Of a stretch of 64,000 nt of DNA, positions 30,454 to 42,640 are shown in pieces. The stretch lies in the NCBI RefSeq assembly GCF_003012915.1, contig NZ_CP027770.1, positions 2,046,001 through 2,110,000 of the forward strand, written 5' to 3'. The notes below the pieces were generated by a model. That model saw only the letters and a list, made by a program, of their open reading frames with translations, was not told the origin of the DNA and searched no databases. The DNA comes from Staphylococcus felis (GTDB lineage: Bacteria > Bacillota > Bacilli > Staphylococcales > Staphylococcaceae). The position numbers and the translations under genes are program-made. Each line of letters begins with the position of its first letter. Position 1 is the first letter of the stretch.

Positions 30454-32730
30454 CTAATTTTCATGTACCATTTGGTCTTCAACCCATGATTTAATCATAC
30501 TAAAATTTTGATATAATAACGTTTTTTCAACTTCAATTCTATGAAGACGTGCTTGGTAAATTCGACTTGATTCGATAGTTCTTTTCTCAGTTGTTGCTGC
30601 TATAGAAATTAATCCATCTTTTTGTACGATAAGCTCTAAATCTAAAAAGACCTTTAATATAAATTTTAAGATATTAGGTTTAATATCCAAATATCGACTT
30701 AATTTTACACCATCTTCTACTAAATTTGTTTGTCCTTTTTGGTAAAGCGCTTTGTAACATTTTTTAAACAATTCAGGTTTAGGCATCCCATCAAAGTAAA
30801 CAGAATATTGATGCTGAAATACTAAATAAACTTGAGATGCATTTAACTGTTTTAAAGACGTTTGAATATCCTCAATAGTCAATGGCAAATCACGTAAAAC
30901 ACATTTTTCGTATGAATTTGGAATAGGCTCACCGTAATAATATTCATGTTCATTTTGTTTATCTTCACTTGGATGGATTAAATAACTCACATTACGATCA
31001 AATTGAGGTAATTTCTTATTTTTATTCCTATAATCCAATATCTGCCTATCTTTACTTTGAATATCAGTCATGATTATTTGTGGTGATTGATATCCATTCC
31101 ATTCGTTAACTTGAAGTTCACCTATTAAATCTACATTTTGATCTACCATTAACTCTTGTGCTAATGTGCCATTATTCCAATATAGGCCTTGCAAACTTTG
31201 CTCATTAAATACAAGTTTAAGATGATTCTTTTTTTGTCCTATAGATTTAACTTGATTAATCGATAAATCATTTAAACGAAATGTAGGTTTTTCAAAATCT
31301 GAACCAAAGGGACGTAAACGTTCGATCGATTGAATATTATCTATCGTCATGTCTGTTATATCTAACACCGCATCTACGTGGCGAACTGGTTTTAAATCTT
31401 TAGAATGGTATGAAGCCTTCATCCATTCATTTAGTCCGTTTCTTAAAGCATCTACGTTCTCAATTGATAAAGTTAATCCCGCTGCCATATGGTGGCCCCC
31501 AAACTTCTCAATGCAATGTGTTTGATTATTTAGCGCTTGATACATAGATATTTGTGCAATACTACGCGCTGAGCCTTTAGCATGTGATTGAGTGTGATCA
31601 ATATTTAAAATCATGGTCGGTAGATTAAACGTTTCAACGATGCGTGAAGCAACAATTCCTAAAACACCTTCATGCCAGTCCTCTTTTGCTAATACTAAGA
31701 ACTGGTGATTTTTCTCTATATATGTTTTGGCCATCGTCATTGCCTCTTCAGTAATTGCTTGAACGATATTTTTGCGTTCATTATTAAAATATTCAACTTG
31801 TTCTGCTAAAAATAGCGCCTCGTCTTTTTCTTTAGTTCTTAACAATTCGACTGCTAATCCAGCATCTTCTAATCGACCCACTGCATTGAGTCGGGGTCCA
31901 ATTAAAAAGCCTATTGTTTCTTCTGTAATGACCTCATCAAAGCTTGCTTGCTTGAGTAGTGCTTGAATAGAAACTGGCGTTTTTTCATTGATAAGCGAGA
32001 GCCCTTTTTTGACAATATATCGATTTTCATCTGTCATTGATACGAGGTCAGCAATTGTCCCGATCATCGCAAAAATCCAATACTCACTGGGAATCTCTTT
32101 CAGTAAATTTTGTGCCAATTTCAAAGCAACACCAGCACCACACAAATATTGAAACGGATAGTCAAAATTGGGATGCATAGGATGAATAATTGCATAAGCG
32201 TTAGGTAAAGTATCTCCTATCTCGTGATGATCAGTTACGATAACATCCATACCTAACTCATTGGCAATATCAATTTCATTATGTCCTTGTATGCCATTAT
32301 CTACTGTTATGATGAGCTGAACCCCCTCATCATATGCATTGCGAAAGGCTCCTTCGCTCGGACCGTATCCTTCTGAAAATCGATTAGGAATATACCAATT
32401 GACATGCGCACCTAATTGTTCCAATGCATCAACTAATATTGATGTTGACGTTACACCATCAGCATCATAATCGCCATAAACTAGAATCGATTCTTGTTTC
32501 TGAATTGCCTTATGTATACGCTCTGTAGCGCGAGTCATATCACTAAGCGCTTCAGGTGAATGACTCATATCACTTGAACTCAGTATTGCTTCGATAGTCT
32601 CTCTAGATGTAAAACCTTTGCTTTCTAAAACTTGACTCATCATTGGTGTCAAATTGAATTCTTTTATTAATGATGACTCTATTTTATTATTATTGTCTTT
32701 TGCCAACCATTGATATTTAGATTGAATCAT
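30454..32730 (-). CDS. recJ: Single-stranded-DNA-specific exonuclease RecJ
   Basis: This 758-residue 5'-3' single-strand exonuclease acts in recombination and mismatch repair. DHH-family motifs include [21 protein letters not shown] and the DHHA1 motif GGHHMAAG. An OB-fold region ([16 protein letters not shown]) and the staphylococcal/Bacillus-type C-terminal extension follow; the extension may contact SSB. The start has a GGCGGG-type site. Upstream is a 446-bp gene-free region up to secDF. Confidence 0.96.
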   Translation of the reverse strand: MIQSKYQWLAKDNNNKIESSLIKEFNLTPMMSQVLESKGFTSRETIEAILSSSDMSHSPEALSDMTRATERIHKAIQKQESILVYGDYDADGVTSTSILVDALEQLGAHVNWYIPNRFSEGYGPSEGAFRNAYDEGVQLIITVDNGIQGHNEIDIANELGMDVIVTDHHEIGDTLPNAYAIIHPMHPNFDYPFQYLCGAGVALKLAQNLLKEIPSEYWIFAMIGTIADLVSMTDENRYIVKKGLSLINEKTPVSIQALLKQASFDEVITEETIGFLIGPRLNAVGRLEDAGLAVELLRTKEKDEALFLAEQVEYFNNERKNIVQAITEEAMTMAKTYIEKNHQFLVLAKEDWHEGVLGIVASRIVETFNLPTMILNIDHTQSHAKGSARSIAQISMYQALNNQTHCIEKFGGHHMAAGLTLSIENVDALRNGLNEWMKASYHSKDLKPVRHVDAVLDITDMTIDNIQSIERLRPFGSDFEKPTFRLNDLSINQVKSIGQKKNHLKLVFNEQSLQGLYWNNGTLAQELMVDQNVDLIGELQVNEWNGYQSPQIIMTDIQSKDRQILDYRNKNKKLPQFDRNVSYLIHPSEDKQNEHEYYYGEPIPNSYEKCVLRDLPLTIEDIQTSLKQLNASQVYLVFQHQYSVYFDGMPKPELFKKCYKALYQKGQTNLVEDGVKLSRYLDIKPNILKFILKVFLDLELIVQKDGLISIAATTEKRTIESSRIYQARLHRIEVEKTLLYQNFSMIKSWVEDQMVHEN

Positions 32731-32817
32731 AAACTATCCCGCCTCTTTCTCAAACGTATTATATCGAAAAACAGCATAAATAAAAAGCATTGATAGATGA
32801 AAAAATGGCTCTCAGTC

Positions 32818-33096
32818 AAATTGGACTGGTCGCATTAAATTAAGGCGTTATGCAATAATGGATTGCTTAACGCCTTTTTCGTTGTGTGATCATAAAGTCT
32901 TGAACATTAATTTCTCTTTTAATACAACATAAATCAGTAAAATTGAGTTGGTAAAACATATTTTATAACTTAGGGGTGTGAATAAATATAGCACATTTGA
33001 TTGATTCCTAAGCCGAAACTTCTAAGGCGCCTAGAAAAGCGAGGCTTTATGGAACAATCAAATAAATGAAATTATTTATATACCAGTCCGATTTAC
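32818..33096. other. Structured non-coding region between recJ and secDF
   Basis: Thirteen-base arms at 32818-32830 and 33084-33096 can pair fully as RNA on the plus strand, where the one difference becomes a G-U pair. Inside are a 14-bp hairpin at 32843-32875 (one mismatch) followed by a T run on the plus strand, and a compound hairpin at about 32993-33069 with a 13-bp outer stem, an AAGCC/GGCTT stem and a TTCTA-GGCGCC-TAGAA palindrome. No convincing open frame is present. It could be a small RNA or a decayed repeat. Confidence 0.45.
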
Positions 33097-33113
33097 TATA
33101 GAACCGAAAAAAT

Positions 33114-33162
33114 AAAGTGGTTAAAATAGAACTTTACGTTTAACGTTCTATTTAACCACTTT
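33114..33162 (-). terminator. Terminator of the yajC-secDF transcript
   Basis: Arms at 33114-33132 and 33145-33162 pair over 18 bp with one bulge, starting 14 bp after the secDF stop. A T-rich tail follows on the minus strand. Confidence 0.85.
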
Positions 33163-33176
33163 CTTGTCGTTTGGAA

Positions 33177-35456
33177 TTATACTAATACTTTTTCATCATT
33201 TGTTCTTTTACGTTTATGCACGATTAACTTATGTTGATCAGATTTACGTAATTCACGTTTCTTCAGCATTCCCCATAGTGGAACTGCAATAAAGATTGAT
33301 GAATATACCCCTGATACTAGACCAATTAAAAGTGCAAGTGAGAAATTGAATATGCTTGATGCCCCTAAAACAAGTAAAGCCACCACAACGATTACGACAG
33401 TTAACACTGTATTAAACGAACGCGTTAAAGTTTGTCTGATTGAACTATTTACAATATAATCAATTTCACTTTCTTTCGTAATGACCTTCACTTTAGACAG
33501 CATTTCACGAACACGGTCAAATGTCACAATCGTATCATTAATAGAATAACCAATGATTGTTAACACAGCAGCAATGAATGTAATATCAACTTCAAGACGT
33601 AATAAGCTAAACACAGCTATAATCATAAAAGCATCATGTAATAACGAAATAATAGACGCTATACCCATGCGCCATTCAAAACGCAATGTAATGTATATAA
33701 TCATGCCGATAGAAGCTAAAATAACAGCCATCATTGCATTTTTTGCAAGTTCTTGACCGATTACTGGCGATACCGTATTAATCGATGGTTCATTTCCATA
33801 AGCTTCATTCAGGTTTGTTTTAAGTTTAGCAATTTCATCTTTTGTTAAATCGTCCTTATATTGCATAGAAAGATTTTCATCATTTTGACCACCAATTGAA
33901 AGCTGATTTGGTGATAAATCTAGAGATTCCATCTTCTTCTCAACGTCTGCTTGTTTTAAGGCTTGATTACTTTGTAAATCCACACGTGTTCCTGAAGTGA
34001 AATCTATACCAAGGTTCAGTTTGAAAATAAATAATATGACAACACCAGCCAAAATAATAACACCACTAAAAGCAAATAAAGGTTTTGCCAACTTCATAAA
34101 ATGAATACGATCATATGGGGTGCTTAAGTCAGGAACATCGTAACCTTCATTAATATTATGAATTTGTGATTTTTTAACACCAAACCACCATAATCTCTTC
34201 TTAAACACATTAGAATGTACGATTAATGCAAGTAAGATGCGAGTTAAAAAGACAGCTGTCACAAAACTCATTAAAATGGCTAATAATAACATTGTTGCAA
34301 ATCCTTTTACAGAACTTTCACCAAAGAAGAAAAGTACTGTAGCTGCAAGTACTGTCGTTAAGTTGGCATCTAATATTGTAATAAACGAACTTTTATTCGC
34401 CCGTTTATAGGCTTGCTTTAATGTTCGGCCAATGCGCAATTCATCTTTTATTCTTTCGTACATAATAATATTCGCATCAACAGCCATACCCACACCTAAT
34501 ACTAATGCGGCAAGTCCTGGTAATGTTAATACACCGGAGATAAAGTTAAATGCGACTAATGTCAAATAAATATAAGTCGTCAATGTAATAACCGCAATCA
34601 ATCCAGGAATGCGATAGAATAAAAGCATGAATAAGAAAATAATGCTTATCCCTATAATAGAGGCATAGATTGTTTTATCAAGTGCATCTTGTCCGAATTG
34701 CGCACCTACTGAAGTCGAATAAATTTCTTTTAAATCAACAGGTAGCGACCCTGAATTTAATAAATCTGCAATTTGTTTGGCTTCTGCTATACCGTCGTCA
34801 CCTTGAAATCCACCAGATATCTCAACATTTGTAGAATTAATAGGTTCATCTACAGTTGCGGCAGAAATATATTTAGGATCTTCTTTTGTTTTTTCTTTTT
34901 GATAGCTATCACCTTTTTGATAGTCTAACCAAACAACCATTACATTTTCAGTTTGTTTTGATATATTGTCAGTTACTTTTCTGAATTTATCACTGTCCTT
35001 AAGTCTAAAAGTAACAGCAGGCTGATTGGTATTTTGCTTGAATTCCTGTTTTGCTGAACCTTGTACTAAATCTTTGCCGGTTAAGAGTACTTTATCGTTA
35101 GCATCACGAATCGTTAAGTTAGCTTGTGATGATAATATTTCACGCGCTTGATTTTGATCTTTAACCCCTGCAAGTTGTACACGGATACGATTGCCGTCTT
35201 CAACTTGAATTTTAGGTTCAGACACACCTAAAACATTGACACGCTGCTCTAATGTTTTAGCTGTGGATTGAACTGCTGTATTATCAATAGTATCACCTTT
35301 TTGCAAAGGTTGAACTTGATATAACACTTCAAATCCACCTTGAAGGTCAAGTCCTAAGTTGACATCTTTGACTACATTTTTTGAACTCATTGCCATACCA
35401 CCGAACAAAAGTATGACAATCAATAAAAATGCAATCAATCTACTTACTTTTTTCAC
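33177..35456 (-). CDS. secDF: Fused protein translocase subunit SecDF
   Basis: This 759-residue membrane protein is a natural SecD-SecF fusion, as in Bacillus and Staphylococcus. It has twelve predicted transmembrane segments: the SecD half with its large extracytoplasmic P1 region (NLGLDLQGGFEVLYQV, DGNRIRVQLAGV), and the SecF half starting near residue 450 (LNLGIDFTSGTRVDLQ). It uses the proton motive force to pull secreted proteins out of SecYEG. The start is GTG, 6 bp after AGAGGTG. It follows yajC with an internal hairpin between them. Confidence 0.96.
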   Translation of the reverse strand: MKKVSRLIAFLLIVILLFGGMAMSSKNVVKDVNLGLDLQGGFEVLYQVQPLQKGDTIDNTAVQSTAKTLEQRVNVLGVSEPKIQVEDGNRIRVQLAGVKDQNQAREILSSQANLTIRDANDKVLLTGKDLVQGSAKQEFKQNTNQPAVTFRLKDSDKFRKVTDNISKQTENVMVVWLDYQKGDSYQKEKTKEDPKYISAATVDEPINSTNVEISGGFQGDDGIAEAKQIADLLNSGSLPVDLKEIYSTSVGAQFGQDALDKTIYASIIGISIIFLFMLLFYRIPGLIAVITLTTYIYLTLVAFNFISGVLTLPGLAALVLGVGMAVDANIIMYERIKDELRIGRTLKQAYKRANKSSFITILDANLTTVLAATVLFFFGESSVKGFATMLLLAILMSFVTAVFLTRILLALIVHSNVFKKRLWWFGVKKSQIHNINEGYDVPDLSTPYDRIHFMKLAKPLFAFSGVIILAGVVILFIFKLNLGIDFTSGTRVDLQSNQALKQADVEKKMESLDLSPNQLSIGGQNDENLSMQYKDDLTKDEIAKLKTNLNEAYGNEPSINTVSPVIGQELAKNAMMAVILASIGMIIYITLRFEWRMGIASIISLLHDAFMIIAVFSLLRLEVDITFIAAVLTIIGYSINDTIVTFDRVREMLSKVKVITKESEIDYIVNSSIRQTLTRSFNTVLTVVIVVVALLVLGASSIFNFSLALLIGLVSGVYSSIFIAVPLWGMLKKRELRKSDQHKLIVHKRKRTNDEKVLV

Positions 35457-35540
35457 ATAAACACCTCTTTTTGACTTTTCTCACGTTACTAGCATACTTT
35501 AATGCTTTAAAAATTCGCAAGCTATTTTATCATAAAAATA

Positions 35541-35568
35541 AAAAAGATATGGAATCCCATATCTTTTT
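35541..35568 (-). terminator. Hairpin between yajC and secDF (terminator or attenuator)
   Basis: Perfect 12-bp arms (AAAAAGATATGG at 35541-35552 and its complement at 35557-35568) with a 4-base loop, flanked by A and T runs, sit 30 bp after the yajC stop. It may reduce readthrough into secDF or define separate transcripts. Confidence 0.65.
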
Positions 35569-35597
35569 CGATATTCAAACATGTCGTACTTCTTTAT

Positions 35598-35861
35598 TTA
35601 AGAGGGATCAACTTGTTTAATCGCTTGTTTTTCAAATGTTAACTCATTGCCTTTACCGTCTACTGTAATAACAGCAGTTGTTTCATCAACTGCACGAACA
35701 GTACCTTTGATTCCACCAATTGTAGTTACACGTTGACCTGATTGTAATTCTTCAACCATTTGTCGGTGCTCTTTTGCACGTTTTTGTTGTGGACGAATCA
35801 TAAAGAACCACATTACAACAAATAAAAGAATTAATGGTAATAAACTCACTAATGAAGACAT
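35598..35861 (-). CDS. yajC: Preprotein translocase subunit YajC
   Basis: This 87-residue protein has one N-terminal transmembrane helix (LLPLILLFVVMWFFMI), the typical RPQQKRAKEHRQMV, and a C-terminal beta-rich cytoplasmic domain. YajC joins SecDF in the holotranslocon. It lies 18 bp after tgt, which is the common tgt-yajC-secDF order. Confidence 0.95.
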   Translation of the reverse strand: MSSLVSLLPLILLFVVMWFFMIRPQQKRAKEHRQMVEELQSGQRVTTIGGIKGTVRAVDETTAVITVDGKGNELTFEKQAIKQVDPS

Positions 35862-35879
35862 AAAATTTTTTCTCCTATT

Positions 35880-37037
<1,158 letters not shown>

Positions 37038-38063
37038 TTAAATAATGATCATCGCATCGCCAAAGCTAAAAAAGCGATACTGATGATTTACTGCATGTTG
37101 ATATGCATTTAATATATATTGTTTTGAACTAAACGCAGATACAAGCATGACTAAGGTTGACTTTGGTAAATGAAAGTTCGTAATTAATCCATCAATAGCT
37201 TTAAACTCAAATCCTGGATAAATAAAAATATCTGTCCATCCACTTGATGCCACAAAATCATTATGATCCCGATATATTGTTTCAAGTGTTCGTGTAGAAG
37301 TTGTACCGACTGATATGACACGTCCACCGCTTAGTCTAGTATCTCTAAGGATTCGAGCTGTTTCCTCTGTCATTTGATAATATTCACTGTGCATGTCATG
37401 ATCATCAATATTTTCAACACTCACAGGTCTAAAAGTACCTAATCCTACATGTAATGTCACAAATGCAATCTTTACACCTTTTTCTTGTATATCAGAAAGT
37501 AATGATTCAGTAAAATGTAATCCTGCAGTTGGAGCAGCAGCAGATCCACTTTCTTTAGCGTACACTGTTTGGTAACGATCTTTTTCATCTAGTCTTTCTT
37601 TAATATATGGCGGAAGTGGCATTTCGCCTAGCTCATCCAGTCGCTCTTGCAAAATACCATCATAGTTTAAGCGCATAATTCTGCCGCCTTGGGATCGTTC
37701 CTCAATACATGTTGCTTTAATCTTGCCATCACCAAAAACAAGTGTTTGCCCTAGCTTGATGCGTTTAGCTGGTTTCAGTAATACTTCCCAATCGTCATTT
37801 TCTAATTGCGTTAACATAAGCATTTCAACTTTTGCATGCGTATCTTCTTTGATACCAAATAGGCGTGCTGGCATCACTTTAGTATCATTTAAAACAAGTG
37901 TATCACCTTTATTTAAAAAATGAATAATATCTTTAAAGTGAAGATCCTCCACTTTACCTGTGACTTTATTTAAGTGTAGTAATCGACTCGTATCTCTATT
38001 TTTTAATGGTGTTTGAGCAATTAACGCTTCAGGTAAATGATAATCAAACTCTTCAATATTCAA
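37038..38063 (-). CDS. queA: S-adenosylmethionine:tRNA ribosyltransferase-isomerase QueA
   Basis: This 341-residue enzyme transfers the ribosyl part of SAM to preQ1-tRNA to give epoxyqueuosine. The family N terminus ([15 protein letters not shown]), [15 protein letters not shown] and [17 protein letters not shown] are present. The start is TTG, 8 bp after AAGGAG, with no ATG nearby. It lies between ruvB (12 bp) and tgt (18 bp). Confidence 0.96.
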   Translation of the reverse strand: MNIEEFDYHLPEALIAQTPLKNRDTSRLLHLNKVTGKVEDLHFKDIIHFLNKGDTLVLNDTKVMPARLFGIKEDTHAKVEMLMLTQLENDDWEVLLKPAKRIKLGQTLVFGDGKIKATCIEERSQGGRIMRLNYDGILQERLDELGEMPLPPYIKERLDEKDRYQTVYAKESGSAAAPTAGLHFTESLLSDIQEKGVKIAFVTLHVGLGTFRPVSVENIDDHDMHSEYYQMTEETARILRDTRLSGGRVISVGTTSTRTLETIYRDHNDFVASSGWTDIFIYPGFEFKAIDGLITNFHLPKSTLVMLVSAFSSKQYILNAYQHAVNHQYRFFSFGDAMIII

Positions 38064-38075
38064 AATAATGTCTCC

Positions 38076-39074
38076 TTACTTAGTCGGGTAGTTAAAATGT
38101 TCATAAGCATATGCAGTCGCTTTACGTCCTCTAGGCGTTCGTTCTAAGAAGCCTTTTTGAATCAGAAATGGTTCATAGACATCTTCAATTGTAACGCGCT
38201 CTTCGCCAATGGAAACTGCAATTGTATCTAGTCCAACAGGTCCACCGTGGTATTGTTCAATAATACAAGCCATCATTTTATGATCAATATAGTCCAATCC
38301 TTCTTCATCAACTTGTAATAGTTGTAATGCATGTTTGGTTGTTTCAATATATATCATGTCATCTTTTTGAACTTGCTGAAAATCTCTCACTCTTTTTAGT
38401 AACCTGTTAGCAATTCTCGGTGTCCCCCTACTTCTTTTAGCAATTTCAGAGGCGCTTTCATAGTCTATTTGAGTACCTAATACTTCAGCAGTTCGAATGA
38501 TAATCTGTTGTAGTTCAATTTCTTTATAATATTCTAAACGCAAATGAACTCCGAAACGATCTCGCAACGGGCTTGTTAAACTACCTGCACGTGTTGTAGC
38601 ACCGACTAATGTAAATGGAGGCAAATCGATACGTATACTTCTAGCCTCATCACCTTTACCCACGATAATATCTAAGAAAAAATCTTCCATCGCAGGGTAC
38701 AATACTTCTTCAACTACACTGCTAAGTCTGTGTATTTCATCAATGAACAAGACATCACCTGGCTGTAATGCTGTTAAAATGGCAGCTAAATCCCCTGGGC
38801 GCTCAATCGATGGACCTGAGACTGTGCGCATATTCACGTCCATTTCATTTGCAATGATATGAGACAATGTTGTTTTACCTAATCCTGGGGGTCCAAACAA
38901 CAAGACATGATCTAAAGGCTCTTCACGTAATTTTGCTGCCTCAATGAACACTTCCAAGTTAGATTTAATTGATGATTGACCAATGTACTGTCTTAAATAT
39001 TCTGGACGCAGGGATAATTCAAATTCATGCTCATGTGAATGTTCATGTCCATCTACTGTACGTTCTTCATTCAT
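38076..39074 (-). CDS. ruvB: Holliday junction branch migration helicase RuvB
   Basis: This 332-residue AAA+ motor drives branch migration with RuvA. The P-loop is GPPGLGKTT (61-69), Walker B is LFIDEIHRL, sensor 1 is [10 protein letters not shown], and the C-terminal winged helix includes [15 protein letters not shown] short His/Glu-rich stretch near the N terminus (GHEHSHEHE) is staphylococcal colour rather than a known site. The ATG at 39074 with GGGAGGG is preferred to an in-frame TTG upstream. Confidence 0.97.
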   Translation of the reverse strand: MNEERTVDGHEHSHEHEFELSLRPEYLRQYIGQSSIKSNLEVFIEAAKLREEPLDHVLLFGPPGLGKTTLSHIIANEMDVNMRTVSGPSIERPGDLAAILTALQPGDVLFIDEIHRLSSVVEEVLYPAMEDFFLDIIVGKGDEARSIRIDLPPFTLVGATTRAGSLTSPLRDRFGVHLRLEYYKEIELQQIIIRTAEVLGTQIDYESASEIAKRSRGTPRIANRLLKRVRDFQQVQKDDMIYIETTKHALQLLQVDEEGLDYIDHKMMACIIEQYHGGPVGLDTIAVSIGEERVTIEDVYEPFLIQKGFLERTPRGRKATAYAYEHFNYPTK

Positions 39075-39089
39075 GAAATCCCTCCCCAA

Positions 39090-39692
39090 TTATTTTATAA
39101 GTTGTTTTAAGCCGAATTTAACAGCATCATCAACACTTTCAAATTGTTGTTGTTTCATTTGTTTTTCTACTTTATTCAGTTCACGTTTAGAATACCCTAA
39201 AGCTTCAAGTGCTAGCATCGCTTCATCTTGGACATTCAATTGTTTTTCACTTGTATCCATTTGCATTACAGTTTGTTCAGTTTCTACATCTATGACGACT
39301 TTTCCCTTTAGATCTAAAATGATTTGACGTGCTGTTTTCTTTCCGATACCAGGAAATTGAGTCAGATAAGCATCATTTTCATTCTCAATAGCCAATTTAA
39401 CATCACTTGGCGTGCTCGCCGCTAAAATAGCTAGCGCTGATTTGGGACCTATGCCAGTTACTTTAATTAAACTCGCAAATAAATCTTTTTCTTCTTGATT
39501 GATAAAGCCGTATAGCAGGTGTGCATCATCACGTACAATAAGTGTTGTGTGCACTTTCGCTTTTTGATTAATCAATTTTTGAAAACGATAAGAATTCGGC
39601 GTATGCACCTCATATGCCACCCCTGAAGTTGTTTCTATAACAATATGTGTCGGGTTTAATTCGGTAATTTCCCCGTATAAATAAGCGTACAT
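39090..39692 (-). CDS. ruvA: Holliday junction DNA-binding protein RuvA
   Basis: This 200-residue protein forms the tetramer that holds Holliday junctions flat for RuvB. It has the N-terminal OB fold ([13 protein letters not shown]), the helix-hairpin-helix motifs [16 protein letters not shown] and [17 protein letters not shown], and the C-terminal RuvB-binding domain ([16 protein letters not shown]). The ATG at 39692 with AAGGAG 10 bp away gives the family N terminus. It lies 15 bp upstream of ruvB. Confidence 0.97.
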   Translation of the reverse strand: MYAYLYGEITELNPTHIVIETTSGVAYEVHTPNSYRFQKLINQKAKVHTTLIVRDDAHLLYGFINQEEKDLFASLIKVTGIGPKSALAILAASTPSDVKLAIENENDAYLTQFPGIGKKTARQIILDLKGKVVIDVETEQTVMQMDTSEKQLNVQDEAMLALEALGYSKRELNKVEKQMKQQQFESVDDAVKFGLKQLIK

Positions 39693-39706
39693 ATCATTCA
39701 AACTCC

Positions 39707-40150
39707 TTACATGTTCATTCCAATTATATCAACATTATAAACGTTATCCATCTGTCTTAGCTGATTGATGATTTCATAAGCATTCATAGAAGACTCAGTA
39801 GCATTTAAAGATAAAGTAATAGACGCACGACCATCAATCGGGACACTTTGGTGTATTGTCAAAACTGATAATTTGTACTCAGATAATTGATCAAGAATAT
39901 AAGCTAACGTTCCTACTTTGTCATTTACAAACAAAACAAGCGTAAACTCATTACTTGTTTGTTTTAACGCTTCTAACGGAAATATAGTATCTCGATATTT
40001 ATAGAACGCACTTCTAGAACAGTCATGCATATTAACAGCTTCTTGGATAGTAAGAGAATGGTTGTCTTTTAATGATTTTTTTACATTCAGCACCTTTTGT
40101 ACTACATAAGGTAAGACATCTTCTCGAATTAGATAAAATTGATGTTCCAT
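39707..40150 (-). CDS. pheB: ACT domain-containing protein PheB (UPF0735)
   Basis: This 147-residue protein has a short helix-turn-helix-like N-terminal part ([21 protein letters not shown]) and a C-terminal ACT domain ([23 protein letters not shown] is its first half). In B. subtilis it lies next to pheA and obg and is called PheB. Its function is unclear; an amino-acid-responsive regulatory role is plausible. The start and the 5-bp gap to ruvA indicate an operon. Confidence 0.85.
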   Translation of the reverse strand: MEHQFYLIREDVLPYVVQKVLNVKKSLKDNHSLTIQEAVNMHDCSRSAFYKYRDTIFPLEALKQTSNEFTLVLFVNDKVGTLAYILDQLSEYKLSVLTIHQSVPIDGRASITLSLNATESSMNAYEIINQLRQMDNVYNVDIIGMNM

Positions 40151-40173
40151 ATTACCTTATAAAACCTCCTCAT

Positions 40174-41463
40174 TTACTCAACAAACTCAAATTCTCCACC
40201 TAAGATACGTACGATATCTCCATTTTCAGCGCCTCTTTCCCGTAAAGCGTCATCAATTCCCATCGATCTCATTTGTCGGGCGAAACGTCGCACAGCGGGA
40301 TCACTGTTAAAATCAGTCATTTTAAACATACGCTCAATTGCATTACCACTCACAACATACGCACCATCATCATCTCGCGTGATTTCGAATTTATCTTGAG
40401 ATGGGGTATGCTTGTAAAGCACGCGATTAACACCAACTGAATCTTCATCTAAACTAAAGTCTATATCTTTTACCGATTCAAGTGTATTGGCAATCTCATA
40501 TAGTAATTGATCAATATTTTCTCGTGTATATGAAGAAATAGGTATTACTGTCACATCAGAATCGAGCTGTGCTTTAAAAAGTTCGAGCTGTTCTTGTGAT
40601 TCAGGCATATCCATTTTATTTGCCACAATAATTTGTGGTCTCTCGTCTAACCGCTGTTTATATGCAGTTAATTCTTTATTAATTGTGACATAGTCGTCAA
40701 ATGGGTCTCGACCTTCCATACCACTCATATCAACCACATGAACAATAACTTTTGTACGCTCAACATGACGTAAAAATTGATGACCTAGACCAACACCTTC
40801 AGACGCGCCCTCAATAAGACCTGGCAAATCAGCCATCACAAAGCTTCGTTGATCAGGTGTTGTGACAACACCTAAATTAGGTTGAATAGTTGTAAAATGA
40901 TATGCACCAATTTTAGGTTTTGCTTTTGAAACAATTGAAAGTAATGTAGATTTACCTACGCTTGGGAAACCTACTAATCCGACATCAGCTAATAATTTTA
41001 ATTCTAAAGTAACTTCAATTTCTTCTCCGGGTTCTCCATTTTCACTAAAATCTGGTGCTGGGTTTTTTGGAGAGGCAAAGCGAGAATTCCCACGGCCACC
41101 ACGGCCACCTTTAGCAACAACCGCACGTTGTCCATGTTCAATCAAATCAGCTAAAACTTCTTCATTGTCACTATTTTTAATAGTAGTACCTGGCGGAACC
41201 TTTAATACCAAATCTTCAGCATTTTTACCATGCATATTACTACCTTGGCCATTTTCTCCCTTTTTAGCTTTAAATTGCCGTTGATATCGAAAATCCATCA
41301 AAGTACGAAGGCCTTCGTCAACTTCAAATACAACTGATGCACCACGGCCACCGTCTCCTCCTGCAGGACCACCAAAAGGGACATATTTTTCGCGACGATA
41401 AGCTGTGATACCATTACCACCATCGCCCGCTTTTAAAAATATCTTTACTTGATCGACAAACAT
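40174..41463 (-). CDS. obg: GTPase Obg (CgtA)
   Basis: This 429-residue GTPase is essential in ribosome assembly and linked to ppGpp and stress. It has the glycine-rich N-terminal Obg fold ([30 protein letters not shown]), the G1 motif GFPSVGKST (165-173), switch 2 [13 protein letters not shown], and a C-terminal OCT domain. The gene lies between rpmA and pheB as in other Firmicutes. A terminator separates it from rpmA. Confidence 0.97.
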   Translation of the reverse strand: MFVDQVKIFLKAGDGGNGITAYRREKYVPFGGPAGGDGGRGASVVFEVDEGLRTLMDFRYQRQFKAKKGENGQGSNMHGKNAEDLVLKVPPGTTIKNSDNEEVLADLIEHGQRAVVAKGGRGGRGNSRFASPKNPAPDFSENGEPGEEIEVTLELKLLADVGLVGFPSVGKSTLLSIVSKAKPKIGAYHFTTIQPNLGVVTTPDQRSFVMADLPGLIEGASEGVGLGHQFLRHVERTKVIVHVVDMSGMEGRDPFDDYVTINKELTAYKQRLDERPQIIVANKMDMPESQEQLELFKAQLDSDVTVIPISSYTRENIDQLLYEIANTLESVKDIDFSLDEDSVGVNRVLYKHTPSQDKFEITRDDDGAYVVSGNAIERMFKMTDFNSDPAVRRFARQMRSMGIDDALRERGAENGDIVRILGGEFEFVE

Positions 41464-41537
41464 CTTTTCACCTCTTTTTCACTATTTTATCTTTATTATC
41501 ACTCATTTTGAAGTCATTTATAAGACGTATAAAAAAT

Positions 41538-41565
41538 AAACACCAGAAGGCAACTTCTGGTGTTT
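41538..41565 (-). terminator. Terminator between rpmA and obg
   Basis: Perfect 12-bp arms (AAACACCAGAAG at 41538-41549 and 41554-41565) with a 4-base loop lie 13 bp after the rpmA stop and are followed on the minus strand by a T-rich tail. This ends the rplU-prp-rpmA transcript. Confidence 0.88.
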
Positions 41566-41577
41566 AAATTAGACAAA

Positions 41578-41862
41578 TTATTCAGCAACTGCGTATACAG
41601 ATACTTGTTTTTTGTCGCGACCTTTACGTTCGAATTTTACAACGCCGTCGATTTTAGCGAATAATGTATCATCGCCACCACGACCTACGTTTTCACCTGG
41701 GTAAATTTTAGTACCACGTTGGCGGAAAAGGATAGAACCACCAGTAACGAATTGACCGTCCGCACGTTTAGCACCTAAACGTTTAGATTCTGAATCACGT
41801 CCGTTCTTTGTAGAACTTACCCCTTTCTTAGATGCGAAAAATTGTAAGTTTAATTTTAACAT
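41578..41862 (-). CDS. rpmA: 50S ribosomal protein L27
   Basis: This 94-residue protein has the Firmicute-type N-terminal extension [10 protein letters not shown] directly before SKKG, the sequence cleaved by the protease Prp to expose the N-terminal tail that reaches the peptidyl-transferase centre. The rest is standard L27 ([17 protein letters not shown]). The gene coding for the protease, prp, lies between rplU and rpmA. Confidence 0.98.
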   Translation of the reverse strand: MLKLNLQFFASKKGVSSTKNGRDSESKRLGAKRADGQFVTGGSILFRQRGTKIYPGENVGRGGDDTLFAKIDGVVKFERKGRDKKQVSVYAVAE

Positions 41863-41872
41863 GAGTTACACC

Positions 41873-42193
41873 TCACTTAAGATTTAATTTAATATAGTCA
41901 CTATATTCATCTTCAATAGTTTGCAAAGAAACTATCATCGCTTGTAGTATAAGTTGCGCTTGCTCATTTGATGTATCAATTGTGCGCACATGAAAATATC
42001 CACCATCATCATCGTAATCAATATCAGGCTTTTCAGAAGTTAATCCCATTATAGCATTCACACTTCCAAATAGTACAGCAGTCGCTCCCGCACAGACAAT
42101 ATCTTGACCATACTCAGCAAAACCAGCATGACCTGTCATGATTACATCAGTTACTTGACCTTCGTCATTTAAACTGATATCAACATTAATCAT
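41873..42193 (-). CDS. prp: Ribosomal-processing cysteine protease Prp
   Basis: This 106-residue cysteine protease (YsxB family) removes the N-terminal extension of L27. The catalytic pair is visible as His22 in MTGHAGFAEYG and Cys34 in DIVCAGATAV, the same numbers as described for the S. aureus enzyme. It lies between rplU (2-bp gap) and rpmA (10-bp gap), so protease and substrate are made together. Confidence 0.96.
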   Translation of the reverse strand: MINVDISLNDEGQVTDVIMTGHAGFAEYGQDIVCAGATAVLFGSVNAIMGLTSEKPDIDYDDDGGYFHVRTIDTSNEQAQLILQAMIVSLQTIEDEYSDYIKLNLK

Positions 42194-42195
42194 AA

Positions 42196-42504
42196 TTAAG
42201 CGTTGATTTTATCAATTGTTAATTTAGTGTAAGGTTGACGATGGCCTTTTTTACGTTTTGAGTCTTTACGACGACGGTATGTGAACACAGTGATTTTTTT
42301 ACCGCGACCTTGTTTGTTAACAGTAGCAGTAACAGTAGCGCCTTCAACTGTTGGGGCACCTACTTTAACTGAATCTCCACCTACAAATAAAACTTTATCA
42401 AATGTGAAAGTATCACCTTCGTTAACATTTAACTTTTCAACGAAGATTTCTTGTCCTTCTTCAACTTTGATTTGTTTTCCACCTGTTTCAATAATAGCAA
42501 ACAT
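42196..42504 (-). CDS. rplU: 50S ribosomal protein L21
   Basis: This 102-residue L21 binds 23S rRNA. It has [17 protein letters not shown] at the N terminus and the basic [19 protein letters not shown] near the C terminus. The ATG at 42504 with AGGAGGT 7-8 bp away gives the family start; an in-frame GTG three codons upstream falls in the ribosome site. It heads the rplU-prp-rpmA operon, behind a leader and promoter. Confidence 0.97.
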   Translation of the reverse strand: MFAIIETGGKQIKVEEGQEIFVEKLNVNEGDTFTFDKVLFVGGDSVKVGAPTVEGATVTATVNKQGRGKKITVFTYRRRKDSKRKKGHRQPYTKLTIDKINA

Positions 42505-42513
42505 ACTTTGCAC

Positions 42514-42605
42514 CTCCTATAATTAAGTCACGCCATATATAGGTGACCTGATGTACTTTAAAACCTATATTTGAGCGGTTGTATGTAGCTAAAAACTACT
42601 CAACT
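42514..42605 (-). promoter_or_regulatory. Probable L21 leader (5' UTR structure of rplU)
   Basis: About 90 bases between the promoter and rplU can fold into two stems, including one from the CCTATATTTG and TATATAGG stretches. Firmicute rplU operons carry a conserved L21 leader that is thought to be autoregulatory. The assignment rests on position and foldability, not on a covariance match. Confidence 0.55.
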
Positions 42606-42610
42606 ACTGC

Positions 42611-42640
42611 ATGATACCATTTACACTTATTTCATGTCAA
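42611..42640 (-). promoter_or_regulatory. Promoter of the rplU-prp-rpmA operon
   Basis: TTGACA, an 18-bp spacer and TATCAT read on the minus strand. The -35 box overlaps the end of mreD, so the ribosomal operon can be driven separately from mreCD. Confidence 0.75.
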
